Below, piece by piece: positions 34,666 through 42,034 of a stretch of DNA of 64,000 nucleotides. Location: positions 1-64,000 of the forward strand of contig NZ_JADDRL010000014.1 in assembly GCF_021538895.1 (NCBI RefSeq), in the 5' to 3' direction. Made by a program: the position numbers and the translations under genes. How positions within the stretch are numbered: the stretch's first letter is position 1; every line of letters begins with the position of its first letter. Origin of the DNA: Streptomyces olivochromogenes. GTDB taxonomy: Bacteria > Actinomycetota > Actinomycetes > Streptomycetales > Streptomycetaceae. The notes below the pieces were generated by a model. That model did no database searches and was not told the DNA's origin. It was given only the letters and a program-made list of their open reading frames with translations.

Positions 34666-35577
34666 GTGGAGCCGGAACACGCCTCCGTCAATGGACGGAA
34701 GAGGTCACAGCGGCCACAGAAGTCACATCGCGAGGTGGCCGACGAGCTGCGCACCCGGATCAGGTCCGGCCTGCTGCGGCCCGGCCAGCGCATGCCCACC
34801 CAGGCCGAACTGGCCGACGAGTTCGGGGTGGAGCGCGGGGCCGTGCGCGAGGCGCTGCGCATCCTGCGGTCGGAGCACCTGCTCACCAACGTCACGCAGG
34901 GCAGCCCGGCCAAGGTCGCGGCGGATCCGGTCCTGAATCCGCCGCATGCCGGCCCCGGGGCCCCGCCGCAGCCCACCATGGTGGCGCTCGGAGCTCGCAC
35001 GGCCGCTGCCTTCGCGGCCCCGCACGTCGAGATCGACGCCCTGTGCCTGACCGCGGTCTCGCTCACGCTCGCGATGGGCGAACCGCTGCGCCAGATCCAT
35101 GCCGGCCGACTGAAACCGGCCAAGGTCGACGTCCGCGTCCTGTTGCCCAGCCGCGACATCGACCTGGCCTTCCCGGCGCCGGTGGACGACGCCTCGGCCG
35201 TGGGCCTGCTGCACCGGCGCTGGCTGGCCCAGCGCAACGCCCAGGGCCAGGTGCTGCGGCACAACCTGCACGCCCTGCGCGCCACGCACGGCATAGACGT
35301 GCAGGTTTCCTTCCGCGCGCTGCCGTTCACGCCGCCGGTGAAGCTGTACCTGCTCAACGGCACGGAGGCGCTGTTCGCGTACTACACCCTGACCCGGCGC
35401 GAACGCGAGATCGACCACGAGCACCTGGAGATGTACGACGCCGAGGGCACGCGGTCGATGCTGTTCGCCTTCGAGCAGGGGGCGGGACTGCGGGACACGA
35501 CGTTCGTGGAGCAGTCCCACCTCTGGTTCAACGCGCTGTGGGAGACGATCAGTACGGAACTCGTGCTGACGTCATAG
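34666..35577 (+). CDS. devE: GntR-family developmental regulator DevE (DevA paralogue)
   Basis: A 303-residue GntR-type regulator. I choose GTG 34666 (MEPEHASVNGRKR) because a -10 hexamer ends 7 nt before it, as for devA. The winged helix spans about residues 22-85 (HREVADELRTRIRSGLLRPG, TQAELADEFGVERGAVREAL). The effector domain is shared with DevA: LLPSRDIDLAFPAPVDD, RALPFTPPVKLYLLNGTEAL, FAYYTLTRRE and a C-terminal FVEQSHLWFNALWETI. In S. coelicolor devE (SCO4188) arose by duplication of devA and has a separate developmental role. Its stop overlaps that of the convergent small membrane protein gene by 6 bp. Confidence 0.88.
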   Translation: MEPEHASVNGRKRSQRPQKSHREVADELRTRIRSGLLRPGQRMPTQAELADEFGVERGAVREALRILRSEHLLTNVTQGSPAKVAADPVLNPPHAGPGAPPQPTMVALGARTAAAFAAPHVEIDALCLTAVSLTLAMGEPLRQIHAGRLKPAKVDVRVLLPSRDIDLAFPAPVDDASAVGLLHRRWLAQRNAQGQVLRHNLHALRATHGIDVQVSFRALPFTPPVKLYLLNGTEALFAYYTLTRREREIDHEHLEMYDAEGTRSMLFAFEQGAGLRDTTFVEQSHLWFNALWETISTELVLTS

Positions 35578-35760
35578 GGCGGGCCCGGCGAGCAGGACGG
35601 CGAGGAGCACCGCCCCCGCGGAGCTGACGGCCGGGCTCTTGGCCTTGATGCCTATGGTGAGGAGCAGCAGGCCGACGATGCCGGTGGCGCCGTACTTCCA
35701 CTGGACGAGCTGCTCGAAGCCGACGACGAAGACGGCGGAGAGGAGAGCGAGGGCAGGCAC
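35572..35760 (-). CDS. small membrane protein between devE and devA (62 aa)
   Basis: GTG 35760 with AAGGGGG seven nucleotides upstream. The product reads MPALALLSAVFVVGFEQLVQ, then WKYGATGIVGLLLLTIGIKA and SAGAVLLAVLLAGPAL: two or three short membrane helices. It is transcribed away from devA, and its start faces the devA operator region, so both may be controlled together. It converges with devE with a 6-bp overlap. The same position holds a small membrane protein gene in S. coelicolor. Function unknown. Confidence 0.75.
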   Translation of the reverse strand: MPALALLSAVFVVGFEQLVQWKYGATGIVGLLLLTIGIKAKSPAVSSAGAVLLAVLLAGPAL

Positions 35761-35802
35761 GATGAATCCCCCTTCGGGCTGGTAAGGGAAGCAAAACTTC
35801 CG

Positions 35803-35916
35803 CCAACTCAACCAAGTTGGCAACCAACTCTGATTAAGTTGTCCCCACTTGGCAGCCAGTCATAAACAACTTCCAAGCAACTCCCGTAAGATGGATCAAA
35901 GTTGTAGCGTTTGGTC
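35803..35916 (+). promoter_or_regulatory. devA promoter/operator region with AAGTTG/CAACTT half-site array
   Basis: Half-sites CCAACT (35803), AAGTTGG (35814), CCAACT (35824), AAGTTG (35835), CACTTGG, AACTTCC, GCAACT and AAAGTTG are packed into about 110 bp. The central AGTTGG-CAA-CCAACT palindrome is at 35815-35829. The -10 TAGCGT (35905-35910) ends 6 nt before GTG 35917. The layout matches the devE promoter block for block. Confidence 0.7.
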
Positions 35917-36792
35917 GTGACTCAGGAGAACGTGGCAGTGGACGCCAGCAGAAGGCTCACGCCCCAGGAGATCGCCGACACCCTGCGGGAACGCATCCGC
36001 GTCGGCGACCTGAAGGCGGGGGACCGCCTGCCCACCCAGGCCGAGCTCGCCGAGGAGTTCGGTGTGGAGCGCGGCGCCGTCCGCCAGGCCCTGCGGTCGC
36101 TCCAGGAGGACGGCCTCCTCAGCAGCGTCAGCAGGGGCAGCCCGCCGCGGATCGCGGAACCCGCACCCTCCCACGACGAACCCCAGCCGACGATGGTCGG
36201 CCTCGCGCCCCGGCTCGCCGAGGCCTTCTCGGCCCCGCACGTGCGCATAGACGCGGCCTGCCTGACCGCGCAGAGCCTGATCCCGGCCCTGGGCGAGCCC
36301 CTCCGGCTGATCCACGAGGGCCGTATCCGCCCGGAGCGGATCGACGTCCGCATCCTGCTGCCGTCCCGGGACATCAACCTCGCCTTCCCGGTCCCGGTCG
36401 AGGGGCGCGGCGACGACGACCCGGTCCACCACCGCTGGCTGGCGATGCGCAACGCCCAGGGGCAGGTCCTCCAGTACAACCTGAAGGCCCTGCGCTCCAC
36501 GCACGACATCGACGTGCACGTCACCTTCCGCGCGCTGCCCTTCACCCCGCCGGCCAAGTTGTACCTGCTCAACGGCAGGGAGGCGCTGTTCGCGTACTAC
36601 ATGATCACCCGCCGCGAGGAGGCCACCGACAGCGGAACGCTGGACATGTACGACGCGGTCGGCTCCGAGTCCCTGCTCTTCTCCTTCGAGAAGCGGGCCG
36701 GGCAGCGGGACGCGGCGTTCGTGGAGCAATCGCAGAAGTGGTTCGACGCCCTCTGGGAAACCATCACCACGGACCTGACACTCTCCATGTGA
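35917..36792 (+). CDS. devA: GntR-family developmental regulator DevA
   Basis: A 291-residue GntR-type regulator required for normal aerial septation and spore formation in S. coelicolor (SCO4190), where it represses its own gene. The winged helix is at about residues 12-75 (TPQEIADTLRERIRVGDLKA, TQAELAEEFGVERGAVRQAL). The effector domain has LLPSRDINLAFPVPVEG, ALPFTPPAKLYLLNGREALF and FVEQSQKWFDALWETITTDL. GTG 35917 fits a leaderless message. GTG 35932 or 35938, after CAGGAGAA, are alternatives in the same frame. The last four bases overlap devB (GTGA), so devA-devB are translationally coupled. Confidence 0.92.
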   Translation: MTQENVAVDASRRLTPQEIADTLRERIRVGDLKAGDRLPTQAELAEEFGVERGAVRQALRSLQEDGLLSSVSRGSPPRIAEPAPSHDEPQPTMVGLAPRLAEAFSAPHVRIDAACLTAQSLIPALGEPLRLIHEGRIRPERIDVRILLPSRDINLAFPVPVEGRGDDDPVHHRWLAMRNAQGQVLQYNLKALRSTHDIDVHVTFRALPFTPPAKLYLLNGREALFAYYMITRREEATDSGTLDMYDAVGSESLLFSFEKRAGQRDAAFVEQSQKWFDALWETITTDLTLSM

Positions 36793-37547
36793 CTTCTGAT
36801 ACGACGCAGACTGATCCGGTGGCGACCGAACCGGCGACGGGAGAGACAGCGAACGAGATCGAGAAGCTCCGGGAACTGATCAAGCGTGCCCGGGTCGTCC
36901 TCTGGGACTTCGACGGGCCGATCTGCCGCCTGTTCGCCGGGCACAAGGCGGAACACGTGGCCGGGGACCTGGTGGAGTGGCTGGAGGGGCGCGGGCTGCA
37001 CGGGCTCCTCACCGAGACCGAGCGGGAGTCGCTGGACCCGCACATCGTGCTGCGCGCCGTCGACCGCAGACACCCGGGCAGCGATCTCGTCGCGGAGCTG
37101 GAGGAACGTCTCACCCAGGAGGAACTGCGGGCCGCGTCCTCCGCGATGCCCACCGCCTACGCCGACCCGGTGATCCGCACCTGGACGGCGGTCGGCTCCC
37201 GGCTGGCCATCGCGACGAACAACTCTCCCCGGGTGGTCCGCTCCTACCTCGAAACCCGCGGCCTGACCGCGTGCTTCGCCCCCCACATCTACGGCCGCAC
37301 CCAGGACCTGCACCGTCTCAAGCCCGACCCGCACTGCCTCAACCGCGCCCTGAGCGCGATGGGCGCGGCCCCCGGCGCCGCCCTGATGATCGGCGACTCC
37401 CCCTCCGACCTCGACGCGGCCGTGCGGGCCGGCGTCCCGTTCCTCGGCTACGCGCGTAACGAACAGAAGGCAAAGCTCTTGCGGGCGGCCGGAGCCGGGC
37501 ACGTCGTGGGGTCACTGGAGCCTTTGCTGGGGTTGCTGCGGCGGTGA
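36789..37547 (+). CDS. devB: HAD-superfamily hydrolase DevB
   Basis: A 252-residue HAD phosphatase encoded in one transcript with devA. GTG 36789 overlaps the devA stop. The four HAD motifs are VVLWDFDGPICRLF (nucleophile DxD), AIATNNSPR, the Lys of LHRLKPDPHCL and LMIGDSPSDLDAA. The N-terminal 35 residues are variable and Thr/Glu-rich. The substrate is unknown. The coupling to a GntR regulator whose ligand is also unknown suggests a phosphorylated metabolite in common, but this is a guess. Confidence 0.92.
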   Translation: MTSDTTQTDPVATEPATGETANEIEKLRELIKRARVVLWDFDGPICRLFAGHKAEHVAGDLVEWLEGRGLHGLLTETERESLDPHIVLRAVDRRHPGSDLVAELEERLTQEELRAASSAMPTAYADPVIRTWTAVGSRLAIATNNSPRVVRSYLETRGLTACFAPHIYGRTQDLHRLKPDPHCLNRALSAMGAAPGAALMIGDSPSDLDAAVRAGVPFLGYARNEQKAKLLRAAGAGHVVGSLEPLLGLLRR

Positions 37548-37704
37548 CGGCCGGGGCGGCGGCCGTCCGGCCGACCCGCCCCCGGGACCGCCCGGCGCGC
37601 CTGCGGAGCCAGGCCGTCAGGGACACGAGCACCCCGACGGTCCAGCAGGCCAGTTGGCTGAGATCGTCGATCTGCACGGTGACCCCGAATACCCGCACGG
37701 TCAT
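37339..37704 (-). CDS. probable small membrane protein, C-terminal extent uncertain (antisense to devB end)
   Basis: ATG 37704 with GAGGGGG eight nucleotides upstream, a strong ribosome-binding site. The first half reads MTVRVFGVTVQIDDLSQLAC, then WTVGVLVSLTAWLRRRAG: one membrane helix with a basic end. Codons have high third-position G/C up to about 37548. Beyond this the frame stays open for about 70 more codons, but antisense to devB and with poorer codon use, so the annotated stop may not reflect a conserved C-terminus. It lies between devB and the third DevA-like regulator gene, and recalls the small membrane protein gene beside devA. Confidence 0.45.
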   Translation of the reverse strand: MTVRVFGVTVQIDDLSQLACWTVGVLVSLTAWLRRRAGRSRGRVGRTAAAPAVTAAATPAKAPVTPRRARLRPPARALPSVRYARSRGTGRRPARPRRGRRGSRRSSGRRRGPRPSRSGRG

Positions 37705-37886
37705 GGCTTCCACCCCCTCGTTCCGCATCCGGTCAGCCAACCCTTCAAGTACCGATGTTGACTGGCGAATTTGACTGCTTGAGGCAAGATGCCCGGTCAA
37801 CGTGATCCAGTAACCGGGGAGTTGACTTGGCTGGTTGCCTGACCGGAAGTTGTTTGCCGGGGGGTGGGAGGAGGTACGTACGACCT

Positions 37887-38774
37887 GTGACGGAGCGCGG
37901 GAAGGACGAGGGCGGCGGCAGCGAGTTCCGGCGCGTCTCGGAGGAGCTGCGGGTGCGGATGGCCGACGGCGGCTATCCGCTGCGCTCGTTCCTGCCGTCG
38001 CAGAACGCGCTCGCCGAGGAGTTCGGGGTCTCGCGGGACACCGTCCAGCGGGTGCTGCGGGAGCTGCGCAGCGAGGGATGGATCGAGTCCCGGCAGGGAC
38101 AGGGTTCGCGGGTCGTCCGAAGCCAGCGCATCCAGTCCTCGGCACCCCGGGCCACCAGGTCGCGGCACCCGATGACGCTGGGTCCACTGATCGGCGAGGC
38201 CTTCGAGCAGCCCGAAGTAACCCTGGACATCTACACGTTGACCTCGGAGAGCTTGGACGCGCACATCCGTGTTCAGGCGGAGCGCATCCGGGCCGGCGCG
38301 ATCTCCCCGGATCGCATCGCCCTGCGCATGGTGCTCCCCTCCGAGCGACTGGAGCTGCCCTACCCCCGGTCCAAGGGCGACGGCGCGGACCCTCGCCCAC
38401 GGGCCCGCCTGCGCGCCATCACCGAGCGGCACACCGAGTCCCTGTACGAGGTCCTGGGCCAGCTCAGCACCGAGGGGCTCGTCCCGAACGTGGAACTCCA
38501 GGTCCGCCACGCCCCGTTGACCCCGACGTTCAAGCTCTACGTCATCAACGCCGCCGAGGTCCTGCACGGCCCCTACATCCCGATCGAACGCCGCCTGATG
38601 CTGGATGGCGGCGAGGAGATCGAGGCCGTCGACGTCCTCGGCCTGGGCGCCACCCTCACCCACCACGTCCGCGACAATCACCCGGACTCCCCGGGCTCGG
38701 TCTTCGTGGACAGCATGACGACCTGGTTCGAGGCGGTCTGGAACCGCCTGACGGAGGAGTCGCCGGGGGTGTAG
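37887..38774 (+). CDS. GntR-family regulator, diverged third DevA-like paralogue
   Basis: A 295-residue GntR regulator. The winged helix is at about residues 12-72 (FRRVSEELRVRMADGGYPLR, SQNALAEEFGVSRDTVQRVL). The effector domain keeps the DevA landmarks in diverged form: VLPSERLELPYP, HAPLTPTFKLYVINAAEVLH and C-terminal FVDSMTTWFEAVWNRLTEE. The start is GTG 37887 with GGAGGAGG 12 nt upstream. The upstream region again has AAGTTG and TTGAC elements. The next gene encodes a tandem kinase on the same strand. The ligand is unknown. Confidence 0.85.
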   Translation: MTERGKDEGGGSEFRRVSEELRVRMADGGYPLRSFLPSQNALAEEFGVSRDTVQRVLRELRSEGWIESRQGQGSRVVRSQRIQSSAPRATRSRHPMTLGPLIGEAFEQPEVTLDIYTLTSESLDAHIRVQAERIRAGAISPDRIALRMVLPSERLELPYPRSKGDGADPRPRARLRAITERHTESLYEVLGQLSTEGLVPNVELQVRHAPLTPTFKLYVINAAEVLHGPYIPIERRLMLDGGEEIEAVDVLGLGATLTHHVRDNHPDSPGSVFVDSMTTWFEAVWNRLTEESPGV

Positions 38775-39086
38775 TGGGGCGCGTGATCGCCGCCTGCCGG
38801 CTCCTGGTCTTCGACAAGGCCGGGGGCCGGCGCCACGCTGGCACCATCCGTGCCTGGTTCCGCTCGGCCCGCTGTGCGTTAGCATGCGGGATCGGCTGAG
38901 CAACCGCTCGGATTTGTGCGTAAGGGATGGCCAAAGGGGCCAGTCTCGTCCGGCCAGGCCACAGATGAGTGACAGACCACCCGTTGAGCTCACTCGAATG
39001 TGACTCTGGTCGTGTGGTCTATCAGTTGGACCTAGCCTTTTCCTACCCTTCCCCCCTTCCGCCTAATCGAATCCCCGGAGCGGCCA
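38775..39086. other. 312-bp intergenic region before the tandem-kinase gene
   Basis: No convincing gene. It holds an imperfect GAGTGAC / TCACTC pair (38967-38973 and 38990-38995), a TCACTCGAATGTGA palindrome-like segment around 38990-39003 and a C/T-rich tract at 39034-39064. A promoter for the downstream gene is expected here, but I cannot fix its -35/-10. Confidence 0.5.
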
Positions 39087-41312
39087 GTGGGCGCACCGCC
39101 TGTCCCCCTCGTGAACGGGGGACGCGCCGGCAGAGTCCGGCCGCATGCCGTGTACAGGGCGTTCCTGGGTCGCGCGGAGGAACGGGGGCAGACGAGCGAG
39201 GGCTTCCACAACCAGAACTACGTGCTGCCCCTGACCGAGCCGGTGGCGCGGCTGGTCGGCCTGGAGCCCGGGGCCCCGGTGACCGTACGGGTCCGCAAGA
39301 CCGACGCGCTGCCGGTGGTGATCAGGACCTGGCAGAACGAGGCGCAGATCCTGCGGGCCATCAAGGGCGTACTGCCCAACGTCCCGCGGTGCCTGGTCGA
39401 GCAGGACGGTTTCGCCATCCACAGCTATGTGGAAGGCGTCCCGCTCTCCAGCGTCTGCGCCGACGGCAAACCGGTCGACGGCCTGCTCATGAAGGCGCTG
39501 GCGGGCCTGCTCGCCGAGACGGCCCGGGTCCGCGGCAGCTCGCTGCCGCCCCTGCCGTCGGTCTGGCCCAGGAACCACACCGACAGCCAGGCCTTCCTGC
39601 GGACGCTCGCCCATCTGGCCGACACCCAGATCCGCCAGCCCAACTGGCCCTACTTCGGCGGTCTGTTCGCGGCCCTCGGCATCCCCGAGGACGCGCTGGT
39701 CCGGCTGGCCGAACGCGTGCCCTCCATGGCCCGCCGCCCCTACAGCCTGCTCCACGCCGATCTGCATCGCGACAATGTGATCATTTCGTACGACGGCACC
39801 CCGCCGCTGTTCTGCGTCGACTGGGAGCTGGCCACCTACGGCGACCCCCTGCACGACCTCGCCACCCACCTAGTCCGGATGCGGTACCCCGCCCACCAGC
39901 GCGACGAGGTCGTCGAGGCCTGGGCCGAGGCCATGCGAGCGGTCCGCCCGGCGGCGGTGAACGGCGTGGCCAAGGACCTGCGCCACTACCTCGCCTTCGA
40001 GCGGGCGCAGTCCGTCTACCCCGATGTCATGCGGGCCGCGAAGTCCCTGCAGGACTCCTTCGACCAGAAGAGCCTGGACGAGGCGACGGCGGCGGTGCGC
40101 CGCGCGCTGGAGGCGGGCGCGGAGCCGTTGCGGCTCAGACATGTGCCGGGCGAGGGCGAGATCGAGCGGATCCTGTTCCGCTGGCGCGCGTCCGCCCGGG
40201 CCGGTGGCCGGTGCGGCACGGTGGCCCGGGCCATCGACTGGAAGCCGGACGACCGTGTCCCGGAGCAATCCGACTTTCCCCACTCCGCCGTCTGCGACGC
40301 CCTGTACCTGGAGGGCGCGGCCCCGGCCAGCCGGGTCTTCAAGGGCACCGCGCACCTCAACTCGGTGATCTGGGTGCCGGGCACCCCGTTCCCCGTCATG
40401 GTCCGGCGCAAGGGCGTGAACGTGTGCCGCCGCGAGCGCAGCTTCCTGAGCGAGCACGCCGTGCTGCGGGCGATCGAGGAGGCAAAGGTGGCGGTGGCCG
40501 CGCCCCGCGTCCTGGCACTGGGCGAGAGCCACTCCAAGGGCCTCTTCGACATCCGGACCTACCGGAGCGACGGATTCGCCATCCACACCTACGAGGGCCC
40601 CCGCGACACCGGCCAGAAGCCCAACCACCCCGTCCACGGCCTGCTCCCGCACGAGGCCGACGGGCTCGTCGACCAGCTCGCTGCACTGACGCGGGTGGAC
40701 TACGGCCAAGTCGACCCGGTCGCAGGCGAGCTCGGGTTCTACAACTGGCTGAGTGATCAGCTCGTCGCGCTGGTCGGCACCCTGCCCAAGGAGTCCCAGC
40801 AACTGGCCCGCTTCCTCGGCCTGCCCGACGCCCCCCGGCTGCGGGAGATCCTCTCCCGGCACGAGGTGAGCCGGCGCGCGCCGGCCCTGCTGCACGGGGA
40901 CCTCAACCCGTGGAACCTGGTGCGCCGCGACGACGCGCTCGCGCTGACCCTGATCGACTGGGAGATGGCGCTGGTCGGCGACCCCCTCCACGACCTGGTC
41001 CGGCACATGCACCTGACCCCCACCCGCCCGGAGATCCGCGACCGCATGTTCTCCCGCTGGGAGCGCCGGCTGCCCGAGGAGTTCACCCGGAACTGGCGCG
41101 AGGACTGGCGGGTCTACCGGTGGATCGAGATCGTCCGCTCGGCGTACGTCGACCTCGACCGGCTGGTCACCGGCGCCGGCCTGGACGCGCCCAACGTCCG
41201 CCGGGCCGTGGACTCGTACGCGATGACCCTGGCGGCCGCGACCGGCTCCCTCGGTCTGTCGGTGCGGCGGAAGGCGAAGGCGTACCCGTACCTGGCCCGC
41301 GCGCTGGCCTAG
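39087..41312 (+). CDS. protein with two fused aminoglycoside-phosphotransferase-type kinase domains (741 aa)
   Basis: Two APH/choline-kinase-like domains in one chain. Domain 1 has the catalytic loop LLHADLHRDNVIIS (about 220-233) and the metal motif FCVDWELATYGDPLHDLATH (about 240). Domain 2 has LLHGDLNPWNLVR (about 600) and LTLIDWEMALVGDPLHDLVR (about 620). Each half also shares DGFAIHSY/DGFAIHTY before its linker, so the gene arose by internal duplication, and both copies keep the catalytic Asp. GTG 39087 follows GGAGCGGCCA. The substrate is unknown: small-molecule phosphorylation is likely. It lies next to a GntR regulator gene of the DevA type. Confidence 0.85.
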   Translation: MGAPPVPLVNGGRAGRVRPHAVYRAFLGRAEERGQTSEGFHNQNYVLPLTEPVARLVGLEPGAPVTVRVRKTDALPVVIRTWQNEAQILRAIKGVLPNVPRCLVEQDGFAIHSYVEGVPLSSVCADGKPVDGLLMKALAGLLAETARVRGSSLPPLPSVWPRNHTDSQAFLRTLAHLADTQIRQPNWPYFGGLFAALGIPEDALVRLAERVPSMARRPYSLLHADLHRDNVIISYDGTPPLFCVDWELATYGDPLHDLATHLVRMRYPAHQRDEVVEAWAEAMRAVRPAAVNGVAKDLRHYLAFERAQSVYPDVMRAAKSLQDSFDQKSLDEATAAVRRALEAGAEPLRLRHVPGEGEIERILFRWRASARAGGRCGTVARAIDWKPDDRVPEQSDFPHSAVCDALYLEGAAPASRVFKGTAHLNSVIWVPGTPFPVMVRRKGVNVCRRERSFLSEHAVLRAIEEAKVAVAAPRVLALGESHSKGLFDIRTYRSDGFAIHTYEGPRDTGQKPNHPVHGLLPHEADGLVDQLAALTRVDYGQVDPVAGELGFYNWLSDQLVALVGTLPKESQQLARFLGLPDAPRLREILSRHEVSRRAPALLHGDLNPWNLVRRDDALALTLIDWEMALVGDPLHDLVRHMHLTPTRPEIRDRMFSRWERRLPEEFTRNWREDWRVYRWIEIVRSAYVDLDRLVTGAGLDAPNVRRAVDSYAMTLAAATGSLGLSVRRKAKAYPYLARALA

Positions 41313-41356
41313 CTCCGGCGTCGCCGCCCCTCGGCTGCGCTGCGTACGCTCGGCGT

Positions 41357-41965
41357 ATGGCTGAGGAGATCGGGCTGCGGGAGCGCAAGAAGCAGCGGAT
41401 GTACCAGGACGTGTCGGACATCGCCGTGGGGCTGTTCCTGGAGAAGGGGTTCGACGCGGTGTCCGTGGCGGAGATCGCCGCCGCGGCCGGGATCTCCAAG
41501 CCGACGCTCTTCCGGTACTTCCCGGCGAAGGAGGACCTCGTCCTGCACCGGATCGCCGACCACCGCGAGGAGGCCGCGCGGATCGTCGCGGACGCGGACT
41601 CGCCGCTCGGCGCGCTGCGCCGCCACTTCCTCGACGGGCTCGACCGGTACGACCCGGTCACCGGGCTCAACGACGATCCCCGTGTGCTCGCCTACCACTC
41701 CCTCCTCTACGGCACCCCGTCCCTGGTCGCGCGGGTGTACGAGTACCTGCAGCGGTCGGAGGCCGCGCTGGCGGAGGCGCTCGGCGGCGGCCTGGACGCG
41801 CGGCTCGCCGCCGGACAGATCATCGCCGTACGGCGTGTCCTCGCGGAGGAGAACTGGCGGCGGATCGCCGCCGGGGAGCCGGTGGCGCAGGTGCGGGCCG
41901 ATGCGGTGGCCGCCGCGGAGCGGGCCTTCGAGCGGCTGGCGGCGGGGCTGCCCTGGCTCGCGTGA
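41357..41965 (+). CDS. TetR-family transcriptional regulator
   Basis: A 202-residue TetR repressor. The N-terminal helix-turn-helix is clear: LRERKKQRMYQDVSDIAVGL, then VSVAEIAAAAGISKPTLFRY. The C-terminal ligand domain is variable and Ala-rich and ends RLAAGLPWLA. ATG 41357 has TACGCT 6 nt upstream and no ribosome-binding site, so the message is likely leaderless. It is followed by a HelD/HelR-type gene after 69 bp on the same strand, but with its own promoter in between. Confidence 0.92.
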   Translation: MAEEIGLRERKKQRMYQDVSDIAVGLFLEKGFDAVSVAEIAAAAGISKPTLFRYFPAKEDLVLHRIADHREEAARIVADADSPLGALRRHFLDGLDRYDPVTGLNDDPRVLAYHSLLYGTPSLVARVYEYLQRSEAALAEALGGGLDARLAAGQIIAVRRVLAEENWRRIAAGEPVAQVRADAVAAAERAFERLAAGLPWLA

Positions 41966-42034
41966 GCCGATGCTCACACACATGAGACTCGGTAAAAAAT
42001 GTAACTCGGTCACGAATTTCGGTACCGTGGGTCC

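Noticed and set aside
38967..39003. GAGTGAC / TCACTCGAATGTGA as a BldD site upstream of the tandem-kinase gene
   Set aside because: The spacing between TCAC and GTGA is one base longer than the BldD consensus, and flanks do not match. Not strong enough to call.
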